Shown piece after piece: positions 6,736 to 16,651 of a DNA stretch of 64,000 bases. Source of the DNA: Lysobacteraceae bacterium NML03-0222 (GTDB taxonomy: Bacteria; Pseudomonadota; Gammaproteobacteria; Xanthomonadales; Xanthomonadaceae); NCBI GenBank assembly GCA_002798195.1, contig NWQM01000003.1, positions 124,001 to 188,000 on the forward strand, in the 5' to 3' direction. A program made the translations under genes and the position numbers. How positions within the stretch are numbered: position 1 is the stretch's first letter; the number at the start of each line of letters is the position of its first letter. The notes beneath the pieces were generated by a model. That model did not search any database. It had not been told where the DNA came from and saw nothing but the letters and a program-made list of their open reading frames with translations.

Positions 6736-7942
6736 CTTCATCCCATTCATCTGTCTGCGGTTGATAGTGCCCGGCATCGGCCAGGGTTTGCAGCAGTGCC
6801 TGGCCTTGCGGGCTCAATTGTGCAGCGAGCTGTGCATCCAGCAGTTCGGCGGCGGCAATCCGTTTGGCATCGGCCACGCTGGCTGGCCAGGCGCCGCCAT
6901 TGGCAAACAACAGGGCGCCATCGCCGGATTTGCGCCAGGCCATGCGGCTGTAAGAATGCCGCTGCCAGGGTTGCTCACTGGCAAGGCTGGCAATGATGTC
7001 GATGCCGGCAGCATCTTCGGGGCCGGGCGCCTGGCCTTCGGCCACCCGGTAGGCGCTGATGAAGCGGCCAAACCATTCACCCAGTTGTTCGCGGTCTTGC
7101 AGCTTCAGCCGCTCCAGTGCATCGATGGCGCGATCCAGTGCAGCCTCGTCGATTTCGTTGGTATCGCCCGGCACGGCAAGGTCGGGGTCGGTATAGCGGA
7201 TGCGTTCGTCGGCATCGAAGGCCAGCGTCTGCGCATAATGGTCGAGCAGCTCGGCGCTCGATGGCGCGCGCAGCCCGACGGAGATGGTGAGGCAGGCATC
7301 TTCGGCCACGCCGTGATGCGGCACGCCCGGCGGCAGGTAGAGCATGTCGCCCGGTGCCAGCACCCAGTCCTGATCGGGGTTGAAGTGCTTGAGCAGGCGC
7401 AGCGGCACATCGTCGCGGTAAGTCTCATCAGGATGGGGGCGGGTGTCGATTTGCCAGCGGCGATGGCCCTGTGCCTGCAACAGGAACACATCGTAGTTGT
7501 CGATATGCGCACCCACCGAGCCGCCGGGGGCGGCGAAGGAAATCATGATGTCGTCCATGCGCCAGCGCGGCAGGAAATCAAAATGCGCCAGCAAGCCCGC
7601 AACATCGGCATCCCATTTGTCCACGTCCTGCACCAGGAGCGTCCAGTCCTGATGCGGCATTTCGGGGAATTTTTCTTCCGGGAACGGGCCGTTCTCCACC
7701 TGCCAGGTATCGGCCTGCCAGTCATGGCGCACGATGCGCGCCAGGGCGCCTTCTTCACAGGCGAGGCCAGCCAGGTCTTCGGGTTGCAGCGGCGATGCAA
7801 ATGCCGGAAAGGCATTGCGAATCAACAGCGGTTTTTTCTGCCAGTAATCACGCAGGAACTGCTCGGCACTCATGCCAAGCAGCCCTTTGCCGCTGGCATC
7901 GATTTCAAAAGGGAGAAGGGCGCTCACGCAAGATTCCATCAC
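6728..7942 (-). CDS. roxA: JmjC/cupin ribosomal oxygenase, RoxA (YcfD) family
   Basis: 404 residues, close to the usual 370-400. An N-terminal region (FLRDYWQKKPLLIRNAF) leads into a double-stranded beta-helix with the Fe(II) ligands His and Asp in GAHIDNYDVF and the distal His in VPHHGVAED. A C-terminal winged-helix region follows. In E. coli this 2-oxoglutarate/Fe(II) oxygenase hydroxylates an arginine of ribosomal protein L16. The start may be the second Met (MESCVS). It is followed with overlap by the small hypothetical gene. Confidence 0.88.
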   Translation of the reverse strand: MMESCVSALLPFEIDASGKGLLGMSAEQFLRDYWQKKPLLIRNAFPAFASPLQPEDLAGLACEEGALARIVRHDWQADTWQVENGPFPEEKFPEMPHQDWTLLVQDVDKWDADVAGLLAHFDFLPRWRMDDIMISFAAPGGSVGAHIDNYDVFLLQAQGHRRWQIDTRPHPDETYRDDVPLRLLKHFNPDQDWVLAPGDMLYLPPGVPHHGVAEDACLTISVGLRAPSSAELLDHYAQTLAFDADERIRYTDPDLAVPGDTNEIDEAALDRAIDALERLKLQDREQLGEWFGRFISAYRVAEGQAPGPEDAAGIDIIASLASEQPWQRHSYSRMAWRKSGDGALLFANGGAWPASVADAKRIAAAELLDAQLAAQLSPQGQALLQTLADAGHYQPQTDEWDEDE

Positions 7943-7956
7943 TTGGGGGATGGAAA

Positions 7957-8457
7957 TTATCGCACCCGGTTGCGGCTGCCGCGATCCTCCACTTTCGGCT
8001 TGTTGTCGGTATTGACGTAATTATTGCTGCCGGTAAAGCGCACGCTGTCATAGTGGCGCCCCAGAAGGCCGTTGTCCGAGCCGCCGACTTCGGCATGTCC
8101 CACCCGGGTCATGTTGAGGGTATTGCGGTTGCCGTTGACGGTGAGGATTTCCACCTCGCGGTTCAAGACGCGGACATCGTTGCCTTCCACGGTGATGCTG
8201 CGGGCTTTTTCCACGTTGATGCGCACATTGTTGCCGCTGATGGTGACATCGCCGCAGGGATCACTCATCAAAACGCGAGAATTGTCGCTGCGAATGTGGA
8301 TATCCTGTCCGTTGCACTGCCCGCCGCGCGGGTCAATGCGAACCTGGCTGCTGCCTTGGGCGCGCGCTTGGGTATCGGCGCTCTCTGCCGGCTGGCAGGC
8401 GCTGATGCCGGCAAACAGCAAGGGCAGGGCGAAAAGGATACGGGCTGGACGGGACAT
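7957..8457 (-). CDS. DUF3060-family lipoprotein
   Basis: 166 residues. A lipobox (LLFAGISAC, Cys about 21) follows a short hydrophobic signal, so this is a lipoprotein. The mature part is a repetitive beta-solenoid-like chain of short strands (DIHIRSDNSRVLM, VTISGNNVRINV, ITVEGNDVRVL, LTVNGNRNTLNM), characteristic of DUF3060. It lies downstream of purB on the same strand. Its ribosome site and start codon lie inside a perfect hairpin (8456-8488). Function unknown. Confidence 0.82.
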   Translation of the reverse strand: MSRPARILFALPLLFAGISACQPAESADTQARAQGSSQVRIDPRGGQCNGQDIHIRSDNSRVLMSDPCGDVTISGNNVRINVEKARSITVEGNDVRVLNREVEILTVNGNRNTLNMTRVGHAEVGGSDNGLLGRHYDSVRFTGSNNYVNTDNKPKVEDRGSRNRVR

Positions 8458-8488
8458 CGGAGGCTCCTTCGGTCACGGAGCCTCCGAT
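8456..8488 (-). promoter_or_regulatory. Perfect 12-bp hairpin masking the ribosome site of the DUF3060 gene
   Basis: On the minus strand the arms ATCGGAGGCTCC and GGAGCCTCCGAT enclose a 9-base loop. The right arm contains most of the AAGGAG ribosome site and the first two bases of the ATG at 8457. There is no U-run on the 3' side, so it is not an ordinary terminator, although it sits just after purB. It would block initiation when folded. Confidence 0.7.
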
Positions 8489-8540
8489 TGAATCAGCATT
8501 TGCGCTGGCTTGGCTGAACCGTTACTGGCAGGGGTTCAAC

Positions 8541-9998
<1,458 letters not shown>

Positions 9999-10136
9999 CT
10001 ATCAGTTTTGCTGACATTGTTGGTTAAAAAGCGCGACTTTTACGGATGTTATTCTCGCTCGCAGTATCGGCTTTTCCTTACAGTTTGCATTCTGTAGTGC
10101 TAATGGGTAATTTGCTTGAGCCAGCATGTACGCGTC

Positions 10137-11855
10137 TCAACTTGTTCCAGAGTTTGGAGTGTTCGCGAGATTCCAATGTGTTTTGAGGGTCTCCAAAAGG
10201 TGCTTCTGGCGTTGCTCCAGAAGGGCAGGTGTCCACTCGCTTTTATCTCTGACCTCCTGCGTCAGCATGAAGGGTGATGCGATGCCCTTGCCTCTAAAAT
10301 AAACCTCTTTCTTTATGGGAAAGTCGTAATTGCTGGCAGACGCGTTCTTGCGCCTGTCTAATGGCACCAAGTTAGCCAGACGGTGTGTCCAGTTGTCGCG
10401 CTCTTCTTCATCCGGGAACCATTTGAGCCAGTCCGAGCCGTTAGACGGAGTTTGCGGCAGGACATGCTCCAGAGACACGGCATCTTGAAGTTGTACGCCG
10501 GGGTCACGCAGAAGGGATTCAAGGCGCAAGACCAGTGCCATCCGTGCATTGGGCAAGTCAACGTACACGTTGCCATCAAGCTTGGCGATGAAGTCACGTT
10601 TCTGCTCGTCGGTAAGGCGCAGTGTTTTAAGAGAAGTTACATCGCCATTAAAGGTGATTGATTCAATTTCACTAGTGAGCGTAGCATAGGTTGTGATGCG
10701 CTCGTTGATACCTGCTTTAGTGACCAATAGGAAATAGGTCAGGCGTTCCAATGACTGGAAAAACGCTGCAAGCAGTTTGGGGTTCTGTCGAAAGCGTTTG
10801 AAGTAAACCAGTGCCGGGGGCACCCAGTCTTTGAAGTTCACACGGCTGAGCCAAGACAGATATTCGTTGATGGTCTCTGCATGCTCGGTAGCTTCAAAGT
10901 CCTTGTTTCTCACAAAACCCCACACTTCGGCATAGGGTTCGATGACCTTGTCAATCAGGTTGATGGGAGTGTTGTACTCGGTGACGTATTCCTGAAACTC
11001 TTTGACAAGCGTGGCTCGCTGCTTCTGCTTGGCGTAGATAGTGCGGATGTGCCCGAATAGTTCGCCAAAAGCGTCGCGGCCCAATGAACTTTCGATTTGG
11101 CTCCACGCTTGGGCGTAGGTGCGGCTTTCAACATCGCTTGCAGTGGATCGGATCTGGCCCAACACCTGCGCCTTGAGGATGTCAATTGGCGCGAGATCGA
11201 GTCCCCGGTTGTTGAGTACCGAAAATATGCGGTACGCAGCTTCAAAATCGGGCGTAGAGATGACCACTAGTGAGCAGTCGTTGGCGAGGAACTGCCACAG
11301 TGTAGTGAGGTCGGCAGGCGGAAGCGCCCTAGCTTTTTCAAGCAGCAATTTTACGTTTTCTTGGTAGCGCAAGCGGCTATCTTTCAGCTTATCGGTACTG
11401 TTGACTAACTTTGCAATGCCGCCCGGCTCCTGAATATGGGTACGAAAGAAGTCAGCATCTTCCTTGCGGGCAGTGAGGCGGTACTCGTTTTTATCGCCCA
11501 GACTGGTCTTGCCCTTTTTGTAGAGAAAGTCAGTGATGTCCTCTGCTGCGTCTGGCATCACGGTACGCAACACGGCAAACAGCATTGTGAGCGTGGACAG
11601 GCGTTGCTGACCATCGACCACCGATGACTTTGAGTCCCGGTCGTTCTTGATCAGAACGATGCTGCCTAAAAAGTATTGGTTGTTGACTCCCGAGTCCCGC
11701 GTCTCCTGCATTGCAGAGTACAGATCATCGAACAACTCTCCCGTTTGCTCGGTTGTCCAAGCATAGGGGCGCTGGTAGTCCGGAATCTCAAACTGGTAGT
11801 CGCCTTCGAAGATTTCCCTGATTAATTTGTCGTGGGCTTTGAATATCTTGGTCAT
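10137..11855 (-). CDS. DUF262/DUF1524 protein, GmrSD-like type IV restriction enzyme
   Basis: 572 residues with the fused GmrS-GmrD layout. The N-terminal DUF262 (ParB-like NTPase) has PDYQRPYAW (25-33) and VDGQQRLSTL (80-89). The C-terminal DUF1524 His-Me nuclease has LEHVLPQ (462-468), HRLANLVPL (491-499) and an Asn-rich end NASASNYDFPIKK. The family cleaves modified (for example glucosylated hydroxymethylcytosine) phage DNA. It stands alone between purB and fumC with AT-richer flanks, consistent with acquisition. No methylase or other defence gene adjoins it, as expected for a modification-dependent system. Confidence 0.88.
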   Translation of the reverse strand: MTKIFKAHDKLIREIFEGDYQFEIPDYQRPYAWTTEQTGELFDDLYSAMQETRDSGVNNQYFLGSIVLIKNDRDSKSSVVDGQQRLSTLTMLFAVLRTVMPDAAEDITDFLYKKGKTSLGDKNEYRLTARKEDADFFRTHIQEPGGIAKLVNSTDKLKDSRLRYQENVKLLLEKARALPPADLTTLWQFLANDCSLVVISTPDFEAAYRIFSVLNNRGLDLAPIDILKAQVLGQIRSTASDVESRTYAQAWSQIESSLGRDAFGELFGHIRTIYAKQKQRATLVKEFQEYVTEYNTPINLIDKVIEPYAEVWGFVRNKDFEATEHAETINEYLSWLSRVNFKDWVPPALVYFKRFRQNPKLLAAFFQSLERLTYFLLVTKAGINERITTYATLTSEIESITFNGDVTSLKTLRLTDEQKRDFIAKLDGNVYVDLPNARMALVLRLESLLRDPGVQLQDAVSLEHVLPQTPSNGSDWLKWFPDEEERDNWTHRLANLVPLDRRKNASASNYDFPIKKEVYFRGKGIASPFMLTQEVRDKSEWTPALLEQRQKHLLETLKTHWNLANTPNSGTS

Positions 11856-12004
11856 TGCGGTGGGGTTTCGTTTCTAGAGTTTGGTCTAGGGCATCGGATT
11901 ACTTTCGAATGATATGCAAAAATATCCGCGCAGGGCGGCATCACGCAGGCATCCCCACGAAAACCGGCTTCTGCATCCCTTGAACCCGTTATTGAGGAAT
12001 GACG

Positions 12005-13402
12005 ATGAGCGATTTTCGTATCGAGCATGACAGCATGGGGCAGCTGCAAGTGCCCGCCAACGCGCTTTGGGGCGCACAAACCCAGCGTGCGGTAGAGAAC
12101 TTCCCGGTATCCGGGCTGAAAATGCACCCGGCCTTCATCCGTGCACTGGGCATGGTCAAGGCCAGTGCGGCCGAGGTGAACACGGCATTGGGGCTGCTGG
12201 ATGAGGCGCAAGGTCAGGCGATCGTGCAGGCCGCAGAGCAGCTCGCCGCCGGGCAGCATACGGATGCGTTTCCGCTGGATCGCTTCCAGACCGGCTCGGG
12301 CACGTCCACCAATATGAATGCCAACGAGGTGATTGCGCATCTTGCCAGCAGCGTCACGCTGGCGGTGCATGCCAATGACCATGTGAACCTGGGGCAAAGC
12401 TCCAATGATGTGATTCCCAGCAGTATGCGCGTGGCCGCGCAGCAGATGATGGTGCGTGAAGTGCTGCCTGCCTTGGCGCATCTGCATGCGCAAATTGCAG
12501 CGCGCGCCGAAGGCTTCGGACAGGTGGTCAAGACCGGCCGCACGCATCTGATGGATGCCATGCCACTGACCCTGGCGCAGGAATTTTCCGCCTGGGGCGC
12601 GCAGCTGGCGTCCGCCAAGGCGCGCATTGCCGACAGTCTCAAGCGCGTTGCCCGCCTGCCCATCGGCGGCACCGCCATTGGCAGCGGTATCAATGCCCAT
12701 CCCGAATTCGCCACTCGCGTATGTCAGGCGCTTTCCCGGCGGCTTGGCGCGGATTTCGTGGCAGCCGACGACAAGTTCGAGGGCATCGCCGCGCAAGACG
12801 ACCTGGTGGAGCTTTCCGGGCAGTTGAATGCGCTGGCAGTGGCGCTCACCAAAATCGCCAATGACCTGCGCTGGATGAACTCCGGCCCGCTGGCGGGGCT
12901 GGGAGAAGTGGAACTGCCTGCCCTGCAACCGGGCTCCTCGATCATGCCCGGCAAGGTCAACCCGGTGATTTGCGAATCCTTGCTGATGGTCTGCGCCCAG
13001 GTGATGGGGCTGCATGCGGCCAATACCGTGGCCGGTGCCAGCGGCAATTTCCAGCTGAATGTGATGTTGCCGCTGCTGGCCAACAACCTGCTCGATGCCG
13101 GCCAATGGCTGGCCAGCGGTATGCGCCTGCTGGCCGACAAGGTCATCGCTGGTTTGCGTGTGCGCGAGGACATCATCACCGCGGCCTTGTCCCGCAACCC
13201 GATCCTGGTGACCGCGCTGAATCCGGTGATTGGCTACGAAAAAGCCGCTGCCATCGCCAAGCGCGCCTATGCCGAAGGCCGCCCGGTACTGGAAGTGGCC
13301 GTCGAAGACAGCGGCCTTTCCCGGGAGCAGCTTGAGCGATTGCTCGACCCGCTTCTGCTTACACGCGGCGGTATCCATGCAGGCAGCAGTGCTGGCGGCT
13401 AA
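12005..13402 (+). CDS. fumC: Fumarate hydratase class II
   Basis: 465 residues, the usual length. The ATG at 12005 is preferred over that at 11999 because TGAGGA lies 7 bases before it and only 1 base before the other. The class II signature GSSIMPGKVNP is at 310-320, substrate loops are GSGTSTNMNANEV (about 98-110) and GQSSNDVIP, and the catalytic base region is GRTHLMDAMPL with His181. Iron-free, oxygen-stable TCA enzyme converting fumarate to malate. folD follows on the same strand after 75 bp. Confidence 0.97.
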   Translation: MSDFRIEHDSMGQLQVPANALWGAQTQRAVENFPVSGLKMHPAFIRALGMVKASAAEVNTALGLLDEAQGQAIVQAAEQLAAGQHTDAFPLDRFQTGSGTSTNMNANEVIAHLASSVTLAVHANDHVNLGQSSNDVIPSSMRVAAQQMMVREVLPALAHLHAQIAARAEGFGQVVKTGRTHLMDAMPLTLAQEFSAWGAQLASAKARIADSLKRVARLPIGGTAIGSGINAHPEFATRVCQALSRRLGADFVAADDKFEGIAAQDDLVELSGQLNALAVALTKIANDLRWMNSGPLAGLGEVELPALQPGSSIMPGKVNPVICESLLMVCAQVMGLHAANTVAGASGNFQLNVMLPLLANNLLDAGQWLASGMRLLADKVIAGLRVREDIITAALSRNPILVTALNPVIGYEKAAAIAKRAYAEGRPVLEVAVEDSGLSREQLERLLDPLLLTRGGIHAGSSAGG

Positions 13403-13477
13403 AGACGGCAATCACTGGCAAGCAGCGGGGGGCAGCGGCGATAATGCGCCCCCCGATTGACAGCTGAAGACTTCCCC

Positions 13478-14335
13478 ATGAGCGCCCAAATCCTTGATGG
13501 CAAACGCATCGCCGACGAAGCATTGCAGGCAATGAAACAAGAGGTGGAGGCGCGGGTAGCAGCGGGCAAATCAAGGCCGGGGCTTGCCGTGGTGCTGGTG
13601 GGCGACAATCCGGCCTCGCAAAGTTATGTACGCAACAAGCGCCGCGCTGCGGAAATCGTCGGCATTCAAACCTTCGACTACAACTTGGAATCGGCCAGTG
13701 AAGATGAATTGCTGGCGCTGATTGATGAACTCAATGCCAATCCGGCGGTGCACGGCATTCTGGTGCAGCTGCCATTGCCGGGTATTCCTGATGCCGCGCG
13801 GCTGATCGAGCGCATCGACCCGAACAAGGACGTCGATGGCTTTCATCCCGCCAATGTCGGCCATTTGGCGCTGCGCCAGTTCGGCCTGCGCCCCTGTACG
13901 CCGCGCGGCATCATGCACCTTCTGAAGCAGACCGGTGAGCCGGTTCGCGGCGCCAATGCCACCATCGTCGGCGTATCCAACCATGTTGGCCGACCGATGG
14001 CGATGGAGCTCCTGATTGCCGGCAGCACCGTGACCTGCTGCCACCGCTTCACCCCGCCCGAGGTGTTGGAGGCTTCCGTGCGCAATGCCGACATCTTGGT
14101 GGTGGCGGTCGGCAAACCGGCCTTGATTCCCGGCGAATGGGTCAAGCCCGGTGCGGTGGTCATCGATGTGGGCATCAATCGCACCGATGATGGCCGCTTG
14201 GTGGGCGATGTCGGCTTTGATGCGGCGCTGCAGCGGGCAGGCTGGATTACCCCGGTGCCCGGTGGGGTGGGGCCGATGACAGTCGCCACCTTGATGCGCA
14301 ATACCCTGGAAGCGGCGGCACTGGCTGATGGCTGA
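13478..14335 (+). CDS. folD: Bifunctional methylene-THF dehydrogenase/methenyl-THF cyclohydrolase
   Basis: 285 residues, matching the family. The ATG at 13478 gives the standard opening [14 protein letters not shown]. Visible are the [14 protein letters not shown] block with the catalytic Lys, the VQLPLP active-site loop, [11 protein letters not shown], the Rossmann motif [12 protein letters not shown] and the C-terminal signature [15 protein letters not shown]. It interconverts one-carbon folates for purine, thymidylate and formyl-Met synthesis. Confidence 0.97.
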   Translation: MSAQILDGKRIADEALQAMKQEVEARVAAGKSRPGLAVVLVGDNPASQSYVRNKRRAAEIVGIQTFDYNLESASEDELLALIDELNANPAVHGILVQLPLPGIPDAARLIERIDPNKDVDGFHPANVGHLALRQFGLRPCTPRGIMHLLKQTGEPVRGANATIVGVSNHVGRPMAMELLIAGSTVTCCHRFTPPEVLEASVRNADILVVAVGKPALIPGEWVKPGAVVIDVGINRTDDGRLVGDVGFDAALQRAGWITPVPGGVGPMTVATLMRNTLEAAALADG

Positions 14336-14378
14336 GCACTTCGGGGCTGAACAAATAACATCGGCAATCTTGCAAGGT

Positions 14379-14407
14379 TTGGCGCGGGCGGCGATTGCCT
14401 CTATACT
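14379..14407 (+). promoter_or_regulatory. Probable sigma-70 promoter of ssrA
   Basis: TTGGCG (14379-14384) and TATACT (14402-14407) are separated by 17 bp and lie 28 bp before the 5' end of tmRNA. Confidence 0.6.
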
Positions 14408-14434
14408 CGCCGCCGTCGGATGACACGATTTCCC

Positions 14435-14787
14435 GGGGGTGCACTGGCTTCGACGGGGGTTGCGAAATCGTCTGGCGCATGCCGAGGGGGTAGCTTTCCT
14501 CGCTAATCCAGCTGCAAAAAACATAGTTGCCAACGACGACAACTACGCTCTGGCCGCCTAAGGCCTAGCCCCGAAACCGCTTGTGCCTGTGCTCGCGGCG
14601 TAGGGTCATTATCACAGGATCGATGCTGGCGGCGACCCGTCAACCAGTATCTAAACAAAGCGGGTATGTCCTGTGGCGTGCTTCGCACGTCGTGTTGCCA
14701 CAGGCCGAGACTAAACGGCGAGCTAAGCATGTAGTGCCGGGCATGGAGTGCCTTCGGACGGCGGTTCAATTCCGCCCACCTCCACCA
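14435..14787 (+). ncRNA. ssrA: tmRNA (one-piece)
   Basis: The 5' end GGGGGTGCACTGGCTTCGAC and the 3' end with a T-arm (GGTTCAATTCC), an acceptor strand pairing to the 5' end and an encoded CCA give a 353-nt one-piece tmRNA. The tag frame at 14529-14561 encodes ANDDNYALAA followed by TAA, close to the E. coli tag ANDENYALAA. It rescues stalled ribosomes and marks products for proteolysis. The 3' end is a favoured integration site, and an integrase remnant lies just downstream. Confidence 0.97.
14529..14561 (+). other. tmRNA tag reading frame
   Basis: Resume codon GCC followed by AAC GAC GAC AAC TAC GCT CTG GCC GCC TAA, giving ANDDNYALAA with the usual LAA degradation end. Confidence 0.93.
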
Positions 14788-14810
14788 ATACAACGTCCAA
14801 AGACGTCCCA

Positions 14811-14853
14811 GAAAGGCCGGAATCCTCAATAAACACAAGGGTTTCGGCCTTTC
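14811..14853 (+). terminator. Terminator-like hairpin after ssrA
   Basis: GAAAGGCCG (14811-14819) pairs perfectly with CGGCCTTTC (14845-14853). The loop is long and the T-run short, so efficiency is uncertain. Confidence 0.55.
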
Positions 14854-14902
14854 TCATTGATGCATATCGTCCCAAGCCATCCCGTTGAATCCCGTAACTT
14901 TT

Positions 14903-14939
14903 GACGGTAACTCCACTTGCCGCCAAAAGAGTTACCGTC
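14903..14939 (+). repeat. Perfect 11-bp inverted repeat abutting the integrase start codon
   Basis: GACGGTAACTC (14903-14913) and GAGTTACCGTC (14929-14939) are separated by 15 bases; the right arm ends at the base before the ATG. It could be an autoregulatory or arm-type integrase site, or a translation-blocking hairpin. Confidence 0.65.
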
Positions 14940-16110
14940 ATGCCGCTGACAGATACCGCGATACGCAAGGCAAAAGACCCAGGCAAGCTGACAGATGGTG
15001 GTGGGCTGTTTTTGCTTGTTGTCCCGGCTGGGGGTAAATGGTGGAGGTTCAAATATCAGCGGCCTGTCACGCGAAAAGAAAACCTGTTGACCTTTGGCAC
15101 TTACCCTGAAACAACACTGACAGAGGCGCGCGCGAAGAGAGAGGAAGCCAAGAAGCTGCTGAAAGACGGTATCAACCCCGGAGAACAGCGCAAGGCAGAG
15201 AAGCTGGCCGGGGCAGAGCGGGCGGCTAACAGCTTCGAGGCGGTGGCGCGGGAGTGGCTGGCCAAGCAAAGCTGGGTTCCGGGCTATCTGGTCAAGGTGA
15301 CCGCATGGTTTGAAAAGGATGTTTCCCCGTGGATAGGTGCGCGCCCTGTTGCTGACCTGAGAGCCCCGGAGTTTCTGGCCGTGGTGCAGCGGGTAGAGCA
15401 ACGTGGGGCGATAGAGTCTGCGCATCGCATCCTGCAAAACTGCGGGCAAGTCATGCGTTACGCCTGCGCCACTGGGCGGGCAACGTCCAACCCCATTCCC
15501 AATCTGCGCGGCTCGCTCACGGCAACGCCGGAAAAGCATCACGCAGCCATTACTGACCCGGTAGCCATTGGCGCGCTGATGCGTGCCATAGAGGGCTACA
15601 AAGGCAGCCTCGTCACCTGCTGCGCCCTGCGGCTGGCTCCCTTGTTGTTTGTCCGACCGGGTGAACTGCGCAATGCCGAATGGGCGGAAATCTACTTTGC
15701 CGCTGCTGAATGGCGCATACCGGCAGAAAAGATGAAGATGCGAGAACCGCACCTTGTGCCCCTATGCAGGCAAGCCGTGGATATTCTGCGAGAGCTTCAC
15801 CCGCTGACGGGCGTGGCCGCTACGTCTTTCCAAGCGGGCGAGGCGGGGACAGGCCGCTAAGCAGCAACGCGGTATTGGCCGCCCTGCGGCGTATGGGCTA
15901 TGCAAAGGACGAAATGACCGGGCACGGCTTCCGGGCAATAGCTCGCACGGTATTGGATGAAGTGTTGGGCTTCCGGCCTGACTTTATCGAGCACCAATTA
16001 GCGCACGCCGTGCGAGATGCGAACGGACGCGCCTATAACCGCACCTCATACCTGCGACAGCGCGGAAATGATGCTGGTATGGGGGGTGATGCTCCGAAAC
16101 GAAGGCCGTC
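14940..16110 (+). pseudogene. P4-type tyrosine integrase, frameshifted, at ssrA
   Basis: From MPLTDTAIRKAKDPG the frame gives the DUF4102 arm-binding domain (LTDGGGLFLLV..., GTYPETTLTEARA), the core-binding domain and the start of the catalytic domain (RPGELRNAEW with the first Arg). Homology then shifts frame near 15810 (apparent loss of one G) into YVFPSGRGGDRPLSS...TGHGFRAIARTVL, and again near 16063 (apparent gain of one base) into EMMLVWG. The H-x-x-R motif and the Tyr in AYNRTSYL are still readable. Two frameshifts make it inactive. It lies 152 bp after tmRNA, whose 3' end was presumably the attachment site. Confidence 0.88.
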
Positions 16111-16116
16111 CGGTCA

Positions 16117-16279
16117 TAACGCCAGTAGTTTTTCCTTGCTTGCAAAGCGGTACTTCATCCGCCATGCCCGTGCACCTGTCTTCTGCGCACGCAGGAACAT
16201 GCCGCCACTATTCGGTGTGTTTGCCTGCGGGGAAATGTTTGAGCGCCACTGCTTGCAGTTTGCCGGTTTCCTTTGCCAT
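16117..16279 (-). pseudogene. N-terminal remnant of a second tyrosine integrase, on the tRNA-Leu side
   Basis: On the minus strand an ATG at 16279 reads MAKETGKLQAVALKHFPAGK before a stop. After a frameshift near 16218 it continues GGMFLRAQKTGARAWRMKYR and then FASKEKLLAL. This is the usual DUF4102 opening of P4-type integrases (GGGMFLRV..GARYWRMKYRF.GKEKLLALGVYP). About 50 codons survive. It ends where the decayed end of the ssrA-side integrase begins on the other strand. It reads away from the tRNA-Leu gene, so that tRNA was probably its attachment site. Confidence 0.72.
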
Positions 16280-16360
16280 ACCTGCACCCCCATTTTTGGG
16301 CACATAGCAGCATGGCCTTCCTGATACCCCCACCGATACCCCACACTAGCCGGGATTGCG

Positions 16361-16449
16361 GGAAACCCTTTGAAACATTCAGAAACGAAAAAACCCGCAC
16401 GTGGCGGGCTTTTAAGGGGGGGTGGATTGTTCAGGAAACCCCTTGAAAC
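16361..16449. repeat. Pair of 16-bp near-identical direct repeats between tRNA-Leu and integrase remnant
   Basis: GGAAACCCTTTGAAAC (16361-16376) and GGAAACCCCTTGAAAC (16434-16449) differ at one base and are 73 bp apart. Their place between a tRNA 3' end and an integrase stub fits arm-type integrase binding sites. Confidence 0.5.
16387..16413 (-). terminator. Intrinsic terminator after tRNA-Leu
   Basis: On the minus strand AAAAGCCCGCCACGTGCGGG followed by TTTTTT: a CCCGC/GCGGG stem with a good U-run, downstream of the tRNA-Leu gene. Confidence 0.75.
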
Positions 16450-16456
16450 GTCCTTG

Positions 16457-16541
<85 letters not shown>

Positions 16542-16651
16542 AGGTGGAGCGCGAATTATGGGGATGGTTTTTCTGGCTGTCAACACAATTTTGAAAAAAT
16601 TTTCTCTTGTCTTGACGCGCGCTTGTCACTGGCTTGTGCGAGCATGGCCGG

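Noticed and set aside
6704..8020. Long plus-strand open frame over the roxA-like gene
   Set aside because: Antisense shadow; the minus-strand gene has conserved iron ligands and a coupled downstream partner.
11852..13411. Very long open frame (about 519 codons) antisense to fumC
   Set aside because: It mirrors fumC's codon bias in high-GC DNA, is rich in His/Gln/Arg/Gly without domain features, and fumC itself is unmistakable.
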